Source: Hemileia vastatrix (Eukaryota > Basidiomycota > Pucciniomycetes > Pucciniales > Zaghouaniaceae). From it: 64,000 bases of DNA. Where the stretch lies: positions 10,571,001 to 10,635,000 of the forward strand of contig JASXTE010000013.1 in the NCBI GenBank assembly GCA_030280995.1, written 5' to 3'. Positions 1 through 12,463 of the stretch are shown one piece after another. Under the pieces are notes generated by a model, which worked only from the letters and a program-made list of their open reading frames with translations, ran no database searches and had not been told where the DNA came from. Position numbers and translations under genes: made by a program. Positions within the stretch are counted from its first letter, which is position 1; each line of letters starts with the position of its first letter.

Positions 1-168
1 AAAACCTCATTTTTGTGTTATCTCTCAAGTAACTGGTCGTTGCCTCTCTTTAAATAAATTATTTTATTACTCTATTTCTTTTACTTTCTATAAACCCTTT
101 TTCCCTATTTTCCTTTCCTCCTTTTTTTCTTCCCCTTTTCTTTCCTTCTTCTAGACGACTGGCCGACA
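1..168 (+). mobile_element. 3' part of a Gypsy LTR (left end outside window)
   Basis: The last bases (TCTAGACGACTGGCCGACA) are the reverse complement of the LTR terminus seen at 34306 and 45509 (TGTCGGTCAGTCGTCTAGA), and the upstream text also resembles the reverse complement of those LTRs. Orientation is therefore opposite to elements 1 and 2. It may be a solo LTR or the 3' LTR of an element lying left of the window. No internal retrotransposon sequence follows it. Confidence 0.65.
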
Positions 169-1550
169 GTAATAAATGGAAAAATATCAGGTTTTTTTTA
201 TTAGTTTTTTTTTGTTAGTTTTTTTTTATTTTAGTTTTTTATTTTTTAGTTTGTTTTATTTTAGTTATTTATTTATTTTTTTATTTTTTATTTTTTAGTT
301 TTTTATTTTTTAGTTTATTTTTCTAGTTTTTTTTTGTTTTAGTTTTTTTTATTTTTATTTTTTTTTATTTTTAGTTTTTTTTTTTAGTTTTTTTTTAATT
401 ATTTTTTTTTTTAGTTTTTTTTTTTTAGTTATTTTTTTTTAATATTTTTTTTTAGTTTTTTTTTTTAGTTTTTTTTTTAGTTTTTTTTTTTTAGTTTTTT
501 TTTTTTTAATTTTTTTTTTTAGTTTTTTTTTATTGTTTTTTTAATAGTTTTTTTTTAGTTATTTTTTTTTTAGTTTTTTTTTATAGTTTTTTTTTTAATT
601 TTTTTTTTTTAGTTTTTTTTTTTAAGTTTTTTTTTTAAGTTTTTTTTTTAGATTTTTTTTTTTTTAGATTATTTTTTTTAGTTTTTTTTTTAGTTGTGAT
701 TTTTTTAGTTTTTATTTTTTTATTTTTTTATTTTTTTATTTTTTTATTTTTTTAAAGTTTTTTTTTTTTTTTAGATTTTAATTTTTTTAGTTTTTTTTTT
801 GAATTTTTTTTTTTAGTTTTTTTTTTTTTTTAGTTTTTATTTTTAGTTTTTTTTATTTTTAGTTTTTATTTTTTTAGTTTTTTTTTTTAGTTTTTTTTTT
901 TTAGTTATTTTTTTTTAGATTTTTTTTTTAGATTTTTTTTTTTTAAATTTTTTTTTTTTAGATTTTTTTTTAGTTTATTTTTATTTATTTATTTTTTTTT
1001 TAGTATTATTATTCTTTTTTTTTAGTTTTGATTTTTTTAGTTTTATTTTTTTAGTTTTTTATTTTTTTTATTTTTTTATTTTTTTTAGTTTTTTTTTTTT
1101 GGATTTTTTTTTTTAGTTTTTTTTTTTAGTTTTTTTTTTTTTTTTTAGTTTTTTTCTTTTTTTTAGTTAGTTTTTTTTTTTAGTTTTTTTTTTAGTTTTT
1201 TTTTTAGTTTTTTTTTTAGGTTTTTTTTTTTTGGTTTTTTTTTTTTAGTTTTTTTTTAAGGTTATTTTTTTTTTAGTTTGTTTTGTTTTTTGTTTTTTTT
1301 TTGATTTTTTTTTAAGTTTTTTATTTTAGTTTTTTTATTTTAGTTTTTATTTTAGTTTTTTTTTAGTTTTTTTTTTTTTTAGCTTTTTTTTTTAGTTTTT
1401 TTTTTTTTAGTTTTTTTTTAAGTTTTTTTTTTAAGTTTTTTTTTTTTAAGTTTTTTTTTTAGTTTTTTTTTTTAAGTTTTTTTTTAGTTTTTTTTTTTTT
1501 GATTTTTTTTTTGATTTTTTTTAGATTTTTTTTTTTAGATTTTATAGTTT
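169..1550. repeat. T-rich low-complexity tract, (T)nAG
   Basis: About 1.4 kb in which the plus strand is almost entirely T, broken mainly by AG dinucleotides and a few A or G bases. Strand asymmetry is extreme and persists over the whole stretch. It lies between an LTR end and a GT microsatellite. It could be an expanded poly(A) tail on the minus strand that has decayed, or a slippage-expanded oligo(dA:dT) tract. No gene is visible. Confidence 0.9.
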
Positions 1551-1655
1551 TTTTTTGTATTTCTTAAGGCTTTATTCTCTAAGGTTGAGGGTAGGTGATT
1601 ACCATAGTTGGAGGAAGATAATGATGAATGACTATTTTGTGCACATGCATGTGGT

Positions 1656-1658
<3 letters not shown>

Positions 1659-1696
<38 letters not shown>
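1659..1696. repeat. (GT)n microsatellite
   Basis: Uninterrupted GT dinucleotide run of about 19 units. Its last bases merge with the TGTCAG start of the LTR-like fragment that follows. Confidence 0.95.
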
Positions 1697-1697
<1 letters not shown>

Positions 1698-2243
1698 AGG
1701 CAGGCTGCCAGACTTACCCAGTAAAATAATTAATTATTTACTGGGATGAAGCTGCACATTATTATTTTAATTTTATTAATTATAATTTATTTACATTAAA
1801 TTTACCTATAACAAATTAACTAATTACAAAATGGTAAAGTTAGTGAATAATTAAAATTAAGATTAAATGTCCCTTATATTTCTATTGTCTAACACCGTGC
1901 TTAATGACAGGTTAAAAGAAATAGAAATTAATTTTAAAATAAATTAAAATAAAAATTTAATATTCAAATAAAATTAACTACCTACAAAAAATTCAAATTA
2001 CTTATTTAAAATTGACATTTACAGTAAATTTTAAATACATTAATTTATTTCAGTCATATACAGTAAATACTCTTTTCTGACACCTTCTTCTTGAAACAGC
2101 CTTATTAAATTGGAAATATTTTTCTGGAATATTCTTTTCTTCTCTCAGACTACTATATTTAGGATTTTAACACCATGCCTTGTCTCTCCTTTGCCTGTAT
2201 AAGGCCTTCCTTTCTGGTTGTTTTTGATGCATTCCATTACTTA
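1694..2243 (+). mobile_element. Decayed LTR-like fragment
   Basis: Starts TGTCAGGCAGGCT and then has a near-palindrome (CCCAGTAAAATAATTAATTA... TTTACTGGG) like the start of the LTR at 31990 (TGTCAGCCAGGCT, AGTAAATAATTATAATTATT). After about 100 bp the likeness fades. The right limit is uncertain: it is cut by the solo LTR at 2244, and an internal CTGACA near 2075 may be its true end. Confidence 0.4.
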
Positions 2244-3496
2244 TGTCAGTCAGTCGTCTAGAAGATATAAGAGAAGAGGGAAGAAAAGAGAGGAGGACAA
2301 GAAGGAGATAGTAGTTTAGAAATAAAAGAAATAAAAACAATTGAAATTATTTAATTTATTTGAGAGAAAGCAACGACGAGTGATTTGAGAGGTGACAACA
2401 AATTGGTTTTATTAATATTAATATTATTTAAGTAAGAGTTCTGCGCGGCAAACACTATAATTACTATCAGACTTAAGGCAACCTTTAAATTGTTATTTAG
2501 AATTTTTAATTAGAATTTAATACTAATAAAAATAATAATAAGCGTAATAAATTTATTTTTAAATTGTTGAGTGTGTAATAAGTGATACTTCTACAGGGGA
2601 TTATCCAAGGCCCTTTTATAGGCAATGGGTCCTCTGAAGCGCTACAAGTGACTATATACAAAATAGTAATGAAGTAAAACAAGAAGATAAAAGAAGACAT
2701 TTGTAACATAGTAATTAAGAGAAAATTATACAAAAAATAATAAGAATCCCAATTAAGAATATAAAATTCCCATCCCAAATTTCCCAAATCAGTTAATACA
2801 AAATAATGAGTAACTAAACAACCCTGTGATCTAAGAACTATGGGAAAAACAAATCAAAACAAGTATTACAATCTGTTTTCAGCATTTCTAAGTGAAACAA
2901 ATAACATGTTTTGACGTAACAAGGCATGCAATCATTTTAATTCAGTTTAAATTAATATTTATTAATTGTTTTCACTATGTAATTTAATAACTAGTTTAAC
3001 TGAAACAATTAATTAATTTAATTTGAGAATTTATAATACTATTTTATAAAATAAGTATTATAATTTATTTGATTTTCTTCCTGACACAATTTAAGGGTCA
3101 AAAGAAACGCCATTAATTATTGTTTAATACTATATGAAAGATGTTATTTATTATATAAATTTAAATAATTAATTTAATTATATTATAAGTCAATTTTACA
3201 CTTATAATTATAATATATGTTTTTTAATTAATTAAATATAAATTTATAATTATTAAATACATAAAAATGCGCCATTATTTGTAGAATATATTATATTATG
3301 CTCAATTTAATTGTATATATAAAAATATATATAACCAATAAATTTAATGTAACACTTGTATATAATAAAATTCTTATATAATTTCACTATGCAATAAAAT
3401 ATTAAGTTATATTCATTAAATACAAGTCTTACCCACTCTTTAAGGTTTTATAATTTATATATCATTTACTGGACTCCTGGAATAGCCTGGCTGACA
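2244..3496 (-). mobile_element. Solo LTR of the element 1/2 Gypsy family
   Basis: Starts TGTCAGTCAGTCGTCTAGAAG and ends AATAGCCTGGCTGACA, co-linear with the LTRs at 34306-35446 and 45509-46645, so it is in the same (minus) orientation. It is flanked by a perfect 5-bp target duplication, ACTTA, at 2239-2243 and 3497-3501. No internal sequence is present. This is the signature of an insertion followed by LTR-LTR recombination. Small ORFs inside it recur in every LTR copy and are not taken as genes. Confidence 0.9.
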
Positions 3497-3571
3497 ACTT
3501 ACTTATATTACCAAAACATTTACTATACTTAAATATTTATTACTATTTATTACTGTTTTAGTATTTACATT

Positions 3572-3611
3572 CACCACAGAAAATTTGGGGGGGTATTGCT
3601 AGCAATACCCC
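3572..3611. repeat. Left terminal inverted repeat of the 27-kb element
   Basis: Begins CACCACAGAAAATTTGGG and ends with the perfect palindrome GGGGTATTGC/GCAATACCCC. Its mirror is at 30605-30644. Confidence 0.88.
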
Positions 3612-4466
3612 TCATTTAAAAATGTTGGGAAGTGGTTGGAAAGCTGTTGGAAGGCTGTTGGGAGTTCATTGTGAAACCAGATTTAAATTAATTGGACAAA
3701 GATTTGGTAATCAGTTAGACCTAGGTTCAACCAAACTCAATCACAGGTTTCTTGGAGCTTGGTGATTACTTTGATTTTGAGCTGAGCACAGATTGAGCAA
3801 AGCTTGAACATATCACTTAACATATCATAATATTCACTTTCCCATCTTGTGGAAAGCAAAATTTGATATTCGTTCTAAGAATATCTACATATATTTTCTT
3901 GCCAAGTTGGTAACAGAAGGTTAAACTGTAGTATCTCAATTATTACACTAGACTACATAGATATTTGATAAAACATACAATTCAAATCAATTTTAATATT
4001 ATTGAGATCACCATAAGTGTCTTTCCAAAGACTTACAAAAAGTATGTTAGTATCAAGATATCGTTCTAGGTAGTAGTTTCAATTTGGATTTTGAACTGAC
4101 ATCTAAAGCATTTTACTATTAGACAGAAACATAAATAAGTGTAATAAGAGTGAAATTATTCTATTTTGTGATTATAATGTAACAATAATGCACATTTTTA
4201 TTGAGAAAATTTTTCTTCCTCCACAAACCAAAATTTACTCTATAGGCTCAAGATTTATTTTTAAGACATATTATTCATTTCAGTTATCATTGATTTACTT
4301 CCAATATTTATTAAAAAGATAATAATAATACATGTGAAAGAATTATGAGCTTAGCATAGCATATGCTAAAAAGTTATTTTGTCGTTTTATTCAAAACTGA
4401 TTCTTCATTTTTTGCTTCAATTCATCTTTTAACAACCACTATCTTCAGATACTATTCTTACTTAAT
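3612..4466. other. Left subterminal region, no gene seen
   Basis: Contains short repeated words (TGTTGGAA/GTTGGAAGGC near 3625-3665) and CACAGATTGAG at 3787-3797. The latter recurs inverted near the other end (30495-30505). These are candidates for transposase-binding subterminal repeats, as in CACTA elements generally. The rest is ordinary AT-rich sequence leading into the SNF2 gene. Confidence 0.4.
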
Positions 4467-6895
4467 ATGTCAAGTCTCAGATGTGTTGGACAGTTCTCAA
4501 TAACAATCGATCAAATTTATATGAATGTAATTTCAAGATTTCAAAACTCACCGACCCCCACAATTTTACAGCGAGGCCATTCGAATGTTCATATTTTTGG
4601 ACTATTTGAAGAAAGAAAACCAACCCTTGTTGGTAATCTTTCTCAAGTGCAGAGTCAGCACATTGGACCACTATTGGGTGACATTGGCTCTGGATCTCAC
4701 CATTTAAACCAAAGAAGTGCCTTGAATCCTATGAAGCCTTTCTATTTTCATGCTTACTTGGTTCCAGTTTTTGGTAATCAGTATCAACTTTGGGGATGCC
4801 TCTTTTCTTCAAGTACACTAATCAGTCTTGCTAAAGAAGCATTTTCTTCTGCACAAATCGATTTATGTCCAATCCTGAACTACGACTCCACTATCTTTTT
4901 TAATATCCCGCATGTAATTTTTGAAGGCTCTTTCCAAATATCTCAGAGTACTCAAGATTGGAAAGCTGATCAACTTATCCGAGGAATCAAAACAGTTCTC
5001 AAAACACATCAACTTCAAGCAATAAATTTTATGATTGACAATGAACGAATGTTAAAGGAAAAGTTGGATATCATGTGGAGGCACCAGGACAACCATTGGC
5101 TTAGAACTGGATTCGATGACTATAAAGATCAGTTTCCTAACAATCAATTGCCGCCTGAAGGAAACGGGTCAATACTTGCTGATGATATGGGTTTGGGAAA
5201 GACACTTTCAACTCTTTCTCTTATAAGTGCAACTCAAGGTGAAGCAAGACAATTCCAGGTATCAGAAAATCAAGAAGGTATTAATCGGAGTTCAGCCACA
5301 CTGATTATATGCCCCCTGGCAACACTATCGAATTGGATCAATGAAATAAGTGTGCACTTTGAAGATAATGCACTTCCTTTCAAGGTTCTTTATGGGAAGG
5401 ATTGTCAAAATACTAATGTCAATGAGCTACAGGACACTGCTATTGTTTTAACGACCTATGAAATAGCTAGCCCAACGATGTCAAAAAATCAAAGCCAAAA
5501 AAAGATACCGGTGACTCAAATGCTCTTTTGGTATAGAGTTGTTTTAGATGAAGCTCAGTTAGTGCCCATTTCTATATCTAAAACTTAAAACTTAATTTTT
5601 ATTATCAATTTTTATAAATATTCTTTTAGTTACATTAAAAATCCTTACTCGCAGAGGGCTCAAACAATATTTGACTTGGAATCCCAACACCGACTATGCT
5701 TGACTGGAACTCCACTTCAGAACAGGCCCACTGACCTTCAAAGTCTCATATTTTTTCTTAGAATCGAAAAGTGGCAAGAAGACTGGTTATGGAAGAATTT
5801 CCTTTTTCCAGGTTTGCAAAAAGGAAAGGCTAATTCTATTAAATCAATCAATCACTTAATGAAAGTCATAAGCCTACGTAGAACAAAGGATGCAATTTTG
5901 TCTCTTCCAAAAAAGATTCAAAGGGGGATATCGGTTCAATTAGCAGATCCATGGAGGTCTAAACTTGATGTGCTTCAAGAAGGATTCACTGAGCGATATG
6001 GGCCCTCCAGAAGCACTGACTTCCCTTGGGACTCATCTGAGTTTCTAAGAGAGCTGATGATTTTAAGAAAATTCTGCAACCATCCAATCTACGAAAATCT
6101 GGATGAAACTCCAACTTTTGATTTCACCTGGCAGCATTCCGCAAAGATTTGTCATCTTATAGGCCACTTAAAAAACTTTTTGTCTGGTGAAAGGGATATA
6201 AATTTTCCAAAAGCTGTTATATTCTCCAACTTTGCAGACTTTTTGCAGATGTAAGTGATTCTATAATGAATTGTTTTACAAAATTGTGTTGGCTTATTAA
6301 AAACAATTTTCTAATATTTCAAAATAGAATAAAAATGGCTTTAGATGACCACAATATTAGGTATACCCAGCTTACGGGTGAACTCAGCCGGACAAAGCGA
6401 GACAAAAATATGCATGAATTCCATTTTAATAAAAATTGCCAAGTTTTGGTTGGAACGATTCAGGCTGCAGGAGTGGGTATAGATCTCAGGTGTGCTCAAA
6501 ATGTATATATAATGGTGAGCTCAATGTCTTTTATTTCATATTAAGAACAAAAATATTAAATTTTTTATATGTTCAATGTTGAAATAGGAGCCAAATTGGA
6601 ATCCAGCAGTTGAGCAACAGGCTGTTGATCAGCTGTATAGAATGGGGCAGCAAAATGAAGTAAATGTTTTGAATTATTTTGTACAAGGAAGTATAGAATT
6701 CAGCATGTATAAGATTCAAAGGAAAAAAATGGAGCTAACAATGTAAGCCAAATTTCATTTCTATAAATTTTAATGATAATAGTAATCATTAAAATTATGT
6801 TTTTGTTTTCAAGGCTAAGTGTCCCAAACAGTGGAAATGAGGAGTATGAGTGTGCAAACCTATTATTAAGGGAGTTTGTCAATCACTCACATTAG
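4467..6895 (+). CDS. SNF2-family ATPase, RAD5/HLTF-like, five exons
   Basis: Exons 4467-5557, 5630-6250, 6328-6514, 6588-6742 and 6814-6895 join in frame to 711 residues; the introns are 71-77 nt with GT...AG ends. The first splice matters: unspliced the box reads DEAQ, spliced it reads DEAHYIKN, the canonical motif II. Other motifs: Walker A ADDMGLGKT (about residue 238), LTGTPLQN (388-395), QAAGVGIDL and QAVDQLYRMGQ. The family couples ATP hydrolysis to translocation on DNA and acts in the nucleus in chromatin remodelling or repair. The short spacing between lobes without a RING finger differs from RAD5/HLTF; residues about 40-80 vaguely resemble HIRAN (inference). Motif VI has Gln where the family usually has its first Arg. 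It is the leftmost gene in the transposon and converges on the next gene, overlapping it by 17 nt. Family sure; substrate unknown. Confidence 0.88.
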
Positions 6896-8027
6896 AGGAA
6901 CAAAGAATTTCAAGGAGAGCAGGTAAATTTATGGGATTTTGAGGATTTAAAAGTCTGAGTTGTTGAGGATTTAGAGATGCAAGATATAAGGGAGAATAAC
7001 AGTCATTCGGCAAACCCCGGGGGACATGAGAAGGATTAAGGTTAGGGGATAATGTTGAAACCAAACTGATTCTTTTGTACAAGGCCAAGTCCTTTAGCAC
7101 ACTGCCAGAGTAGGTTGAATTATCTCGAATATCAAAGTGTTGTTGGTCAAGATATTGTGCAACTTTAGAAAAATCTTCAGACCTCCATTGCATTAAGATA
7201 CGTCTTAATGATCCATCATTATCAATTTCGGTGTCTGAACAACATTTGATGTTTGTGAAAAGGTTGTGATAAGTTTCACAATGTGGAAGTTGTTTAAGAA
7301 GTTTAGTTCGGTTAACTGAATTCTAAGAATCTTTGTTATTTGAAATAAAGGTCATAAATAAAAACGGTTGAAAAAAAAGGGATTTTCATACTTTTTTTTT
7401 TATTCTATATTTATGCTTTCTCACTTTGATTATTTCTTGAGAGCTATGAGAATCCTTCCCAAGTCTTAATCTATCAGCATGACCTAAAAACCAACGGTGA
7501 AGAACTCCTATTTGATTTGAGAAGCTAATTTGAGTTGAGTCAATTGGATATGCAATCAAATTATTGGTTTTTAAGGCATTGTCCCAGTGTTTAATGAGAA
7601 TATTTGCCAAGACCTGGTTCCATTTGTCAAACCAATCTAGGTTCCAAGCGAAAGTTGATCCTGGGAAACCACACATGCGAAGGTGCTCAATAAAAGATTC
7701 ACGGAAAATTGGTGGAAACTTTTCTGAAACCGCTGAATTTGATTCTGGATGAGGTAGTTCAAAGGCAATGTTGCAAGAATTCATGTCGAATGATGAAAAT
7801 CTGTCTAATTGCTCTTCAGTAGGGTTTTGTTTCCATCCATTTGATTCTGGTGACATATCCAAAAGTGAACGACAAAAATTGTGTATAGATCTACAAAAGT
7901 GAGAATTGAATGGAGGCAAAATCTCATTAAAAATTCTATTAAGTGTTCTTGTGTTTGTGGGCAGGTTTCCATGAGGAAAGTAAGAGCTACTAGGGTTCAT
8001 AAATAATAAGATTAAGAAAGTGTTCAA
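6879..8027 (-). CDS. Orphan protein A of the transposon, two exons
   Basis: Exon 1 8027-7392 and exon 2 7322-6879 (69-nt intron, GTATGA...TTAG) join in frame to 359 residues. I recognise no catalytic domain. The C-terminal part has a motif near 7000-7030 (VPRGLPNDCYSPLYL) matching the C-terminus of the broken orphan at 12881-14558 (VPKYLPKNCYSATFL), and both have a preceding WRS/WRN segment, so the two are probably distant paralogues. Several MET codons lie close to the start; I keep the first. The gene is divergent from the transposase (about 1 kb apart, perhaps a shared promoter) and convergent with the SNF2 gene. It may be a rust-lineage protein carried by such elements, but function is unknown. 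Confidence 0.6.
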
Positions 8028-9075
8028 TTAAATTAAACAAAGAGGAAGGATAAATTGTTGAGCTCCAAAACTTTATGATCAAAGTTGATTTAAGGAGAAA
8101 TATCACAAAAATTAAGAATAAGAAATATTTCGACTTTATGGAATTATAATATGCATAAATTATATTTTTATATGCAACTTGAACTCAAAAGGAATGGTAT
8201 AAAATAAAGAGAATGATTATGTGATAAAAGCAGACTCATTTAAGAAACGGATTTTTTTTTCTTTTCAAAAAATTCTTCCACAAAAATAATTTGTTAAATG
8301 TGAGGCTATGTTCATTTTTTGATTACCAAAAAATTATTTTTGGTCCAATATGATAGTAATACATATTCTTTTGAGTAATTTTTTTCAACCTGAATAAATA
8401 GACTAGAGTGTCACTTCATCGCATTTATGTATGAAAAGTTATACAAGGTTTCAGCTTTTATGTAATTCTTTAAGGTTTACACTTTTGTAGCATCTATTAT
8501 TTGAGTATTTTTGATTTTTTCTTTATAGAAAATTCTACCTAGTACAGACCAATTTTCAAGTTGAAAGAAATATGTTTGTGATTGTTTTTTACAAAATATT
8601 AAACTTATTTTTGGGTTTAACTTTGATTTTTGGGGTAATTTTTTAAATAATTATGTTAAAAATATGGATTACTTTTCTTATAGTCCATAACTAAGAATTT
8701 TTATCAAAATCAAATAATTATAGGGTAGTTAGATATAACTCAGAAGGCATTTGATAGAAAAATAATTAAGATGCTTGTGCGTACAACAGAATTTTTTCTA
8801 TGATAGAAAATATTCTGATAAACATGCATGCATTGTTGTACAAATGCAGAGAGTATACAGAATACAAATAAAGTAGACTGCATAACTTTAAATTAATATA
8901 TAATTTATCCGATTAAAAATTAAACATTTAAACTTAAATAATTTCAACACATATTCCATCATATTCTTTTGATAAAAAAATGTAGCTTATATTAGCTAGT
9001 GCCTTTCAAAAAAAGGAATACCTTCAATCGGTAACTTCGAATAGCTAACTTATTCCTACAATTATCACAATTACA
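8028..9075. other. Divergent intergenic region
   Basis: About 1 kb of AT-rich sequence between the starts of orphan A (minus) and the transposase (plus). By position it should hold both promoters. I see no repeat, RNA gene or convincing ORF. Confidence 0.5.
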
Positions 9076-12000
9076 ATGCCTCCATTTTTTCATGTATGTC
9101 AATGTCAAGATCTTGGATGTGTCAATAGAAAGTATCAAACTTCTTCTGGGTCCTTTGAAGTTGGTATGGCTTTCAAAAGCTCTAATTCTTATGCAAAACA
9201 TCAAGAGGAAAGAAATAGGAAGGCCCAGATGGTTATTTCTTCCAACAATCCACTTAACATTGGAAGTTCCCGCTCCACAGAAACAGTAAGCTGTATATCT
9301 ATAGTTCAATGTGAGAATTAAAGTCTTTATGATGTTTCAATGATTTATTACATAGGGGCAGTTGCTATTGGGGGCAGAAGTATCTTCAACAGTCTCTAGA
9401 AACTCAAATCTCGGGGAACGGTATAGCCAAATAATTATGTGGCAGGCAGCAAAGCTTTCTCTGATTCATCATTTGAGCAAAGAAGGTTGTACTCAATTTT
9501 TGGATGAAGAAATTAAGAAGCTCAAACTTCTAGGTGATAGTGGAATACTGGATTCTGATAGCATTGTCCGCCTGGTCCCACGCTCGATAGATACAGTTTT
9601 TAGTCGATTAAAGCTCAATCAATCATTTTTCACTAAAACATGCTGTCCTAAATGCTTTGCTCTTTATGAGTATAACTCTGAATCTCAACCATCTATACTA
9701 TGTTGCAATCAACCGTTTCTTTCATCATCAAAGCGCTATTTAAAAATGTTTGGAGCAGGACAAATTGCAGTTAAATGTGATGAAAGGCTGTATTTGATGG
9801 AGGAACATCAAGAACATGTAAAATACTTATCTCTTAAAACATTTCATCACCATTCTTTTATCGACTGGCTTAAGGAAAAGATCAAACTGTTCAAATTTGA
9901 GCTTCTGATTGAGAAGAAAACCCCTGTGGCAGAACGTGTAGAGTGTGATTTGATGAAGGATGTTTGTGATGGTTCAATTTGGAAAAACTTTCCCATAACC
10001 ACTCCAGCTCTGGATAGCAATGATGATGAATATACGATAACTTCAGGCAACTTAATGTTTACTTTATATGTCGACTGGTTTAGGCCTGGTGGCAATAGGA
10101 TTGGAGGTCATCAGAAGTCTGTAGGCAATATTATGATGGTGTGTATGAACCTACCTCAAGAAGATAGATACAAAATGGAAAATCTTTTTTTGTATTCTAT
10201 TATACCCGGACCAACAGAACCCACAAGTGAACAGCTTAATCACCTTCTAAAACCACTGGTTAATGATCTACAAACTCTATGGGATGGTATATTGATTGAA
10301 AAGACACATCTTTATCCACGAGGCCGGAAATTAAGAGTTGCATTGTTCTCTTTGATAGGTGACATTCCTGCAATACGAAAATTGGCTGGCTTTTCGAGTC
10401 ACTCTGCAAAAATGTTCTGCTCTTTCTGTAATATCTCTAAAGATGAAATTAGTGAAAAGAATGTGGGAAATTTTTCATTACGGAATCATGAGGATCATAT
10501 GTGCTGGGCAACAAAGTGGAAAAATTCTAAGTCACATTGGGAGCGTGTATCAATTGTTCAAAATCATGGGGTACGATGGAGTGAGCTGAATAACCTTGAA
10601 TATTGGCGTCCAACTGAATATTGCTCAATTGATGTTATGCATTCACATATGCTTGGCAACCTAAAAGATCACAGTCTAAGCTATTTTCAAATCCAAAATG
10701 CAGCAAAAGATCTAGAAAGAAAGCTGGAAAAGGATAAAAATTGGCATGTAAGAGAAGAAGATGATGATTTCTTTTCTGATACTTCACTGCACAAACATTC
10801 GAAAAAACGTAGAAGTAGCTTAAGCACCACGAATAATGATGATGATGATACAGGACACACGAGACAGCACAAGCGGCAAAGACGTACGAGTTCAAGACAG
10901 TCATCAAGTCATCATGGACTAGATAATGAAGGATTGGGAACAAATCGATCAAGAAGCCAGAGTAGGTCATCCAGCTCCAAATTTATTCCTCCATATAGCG
11001 ATGTGGCCTCAGTACAGTCTCAAAGCAGTGACAGTAGGAATTCATTGTATAACTTAAGGCAAAGAAGCATTAGCATATCACAGAGTGAAGGATCTCACTC
11101 ATCAAATGAGACAGCTAGAGATGAAGAAAATAAAAGGAAAGGTAAGGAGAAAGAAAATGAAGGTAGTAGTAATCCACAAATCACAGCAGCAGAGCTACAG
11201 GTTGTATGGAAGATGATTGATCAAGTAAGAAGACCTTCCTGGCTAACACGAGTTCCAAAATCAGTAGGATCTAAAAAGGCAGGATCCCTCAAGGCAGCAG
11301 AATGGCACATGCTGTATACTCTCTACTTCCCTTTGTCACTTATACCCCTTTGGTTTGAAAAATTTAAAGAATCTGAATCTTCAGCTTCCTCAGCTGATAA
11401 ACCAAGAGAATATTATCTTCTCAAGTCACTTGTAACATTATGCTCGATCACCAATTTTTTGACATTAAAAAATATACAGACTAATGAGCTTAAAGATCTA
11501 GATCAATTTCTGTTAGAGTATCGTGAGTGCCTTGAAGAGGGTTGGAAGAATATTAATGCAAAGCCAAATCTGCATATCACTCAACATTATCCTGAAATGA
11601 TAAAGCGTCTTGGTCCACCATCAGGTACAGCTACTTGGTCTGGAGAGCGGGTGAATCATATATTATCTGAAATTCCAAACAATCACCATCCACGTATGTA
11701 ATGTTTGTAAGAAATGATTTAAAAACTCAGCTGTGCTAATTTATTAATATTTACCACAGGAGAGATACCGCTAACAATGCTCAAACATTGGTATCGGAAG
11801 TCTAGGGTATTAGATCTTGGTGAAGCTGAAGATAATGATCAATGTGAGACTAAAAAAATCCATATTGATCTCGATAAACAAAACAAATGGATCCATCTAA
11901 GTATGGCATTATTTACTAAATGGGTAAGGGCACGAATGGGAAAAGAAACTTCAAGACGGGCTTTGACACCATCGGAGAAAAGTGGGGATCGGGTAGTTGA

Positions 12001-12463
12001 AAATGTAGCAAGCATATTGATACATGGAAAGAGGTTTACTAGTTACCATCGACACATTGCTAATTCAACAATTGAATTCTACTATGGAAAAGATAGCCAG
12101 TTTGGGCAAATTGATGATCTTTTCAGATCAAAGGAAGAGATTGATCAAATATATTTAATAGTAAGTCCTTTCAAAGAGCTCCGTCCAGAAGAAACATCAA
12201 AGGATCCCTATGAGCTTTTCCCACAAGTGCATTGTCGGTTAGTAAGAGTAGCCAAAGCAACTCAAATTGTGATTAAGAAAGATGCAATAATTGGACATGC
12301 AGCTACTGTCGAGCACAAAAAAGGAATGTTTGGAATCAAAGACGAGGTTGTCACTGCCATTGGACTGCAGACAGTAGTGAGTGAAAAAATTAATCAAATT
12401 TATTTTCTGTTGACTAACATCTTTGTGTTAATTTGGGATTCGGGAAATTTGTAGGATTGGTGA
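9076..12463 (+). CDS. Tnp2-like (CACTA/EnSpm superfamily) transposase
   Basis: Exons 9076-9285, 9356-11693, 11760-12376 and a 3-codon exon 12455-12463 join in frame to about 1057 residues; without the last splice the frame ends at 12454. Exon 1 has a Cys cluster (CQCQDLGC); next comes CCPKC...CC (about residues 165-185). The core has the Tnp2-family strings YVDWFRPGGN, IIPGPTEPT, GDIPAIRKLAGFSSHS, FCSFC, GVRWSEL and IDVMHSHMLG; its Asp residues in VDWF and IDVMH are the likely metal ligands. A Ser/Arg/Lys-rich linker with NLS-like KKRRSS and KRQRR follows (about residues 520-670). The C-terminal part (GERVNHILSEIPNN, LTMLKHWYR) fits the family's Glu-containing end. The gene should cut and paste the 27-kb element in the nucleus. 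The frame is open throughout, so it may be functional. Confidence 0.88.

Noticed and set aside
3564..3571. 7-8 bp target duplication (hAT-like) for the 27-kb element
   Set aside because: TTTACAT occurs on both sides but is offset relative to the CAC ends; ATT directly abuts both termini and fits the transposase family better. Not fully excluded.
9847..10970. Minus-strand ORFs opposite the transposase
   Set aside because: Antisense shadows; the plus strand has clear Tnp2-family motifs.
9362..12454. KDZ-type (Kyakuja/Dileera/Zisupton) transposase
   Set aside because: The VDWF, PGPxEP, GFxSHS and GVRWSEL strings match the Tnp2/EnSpm type instead.
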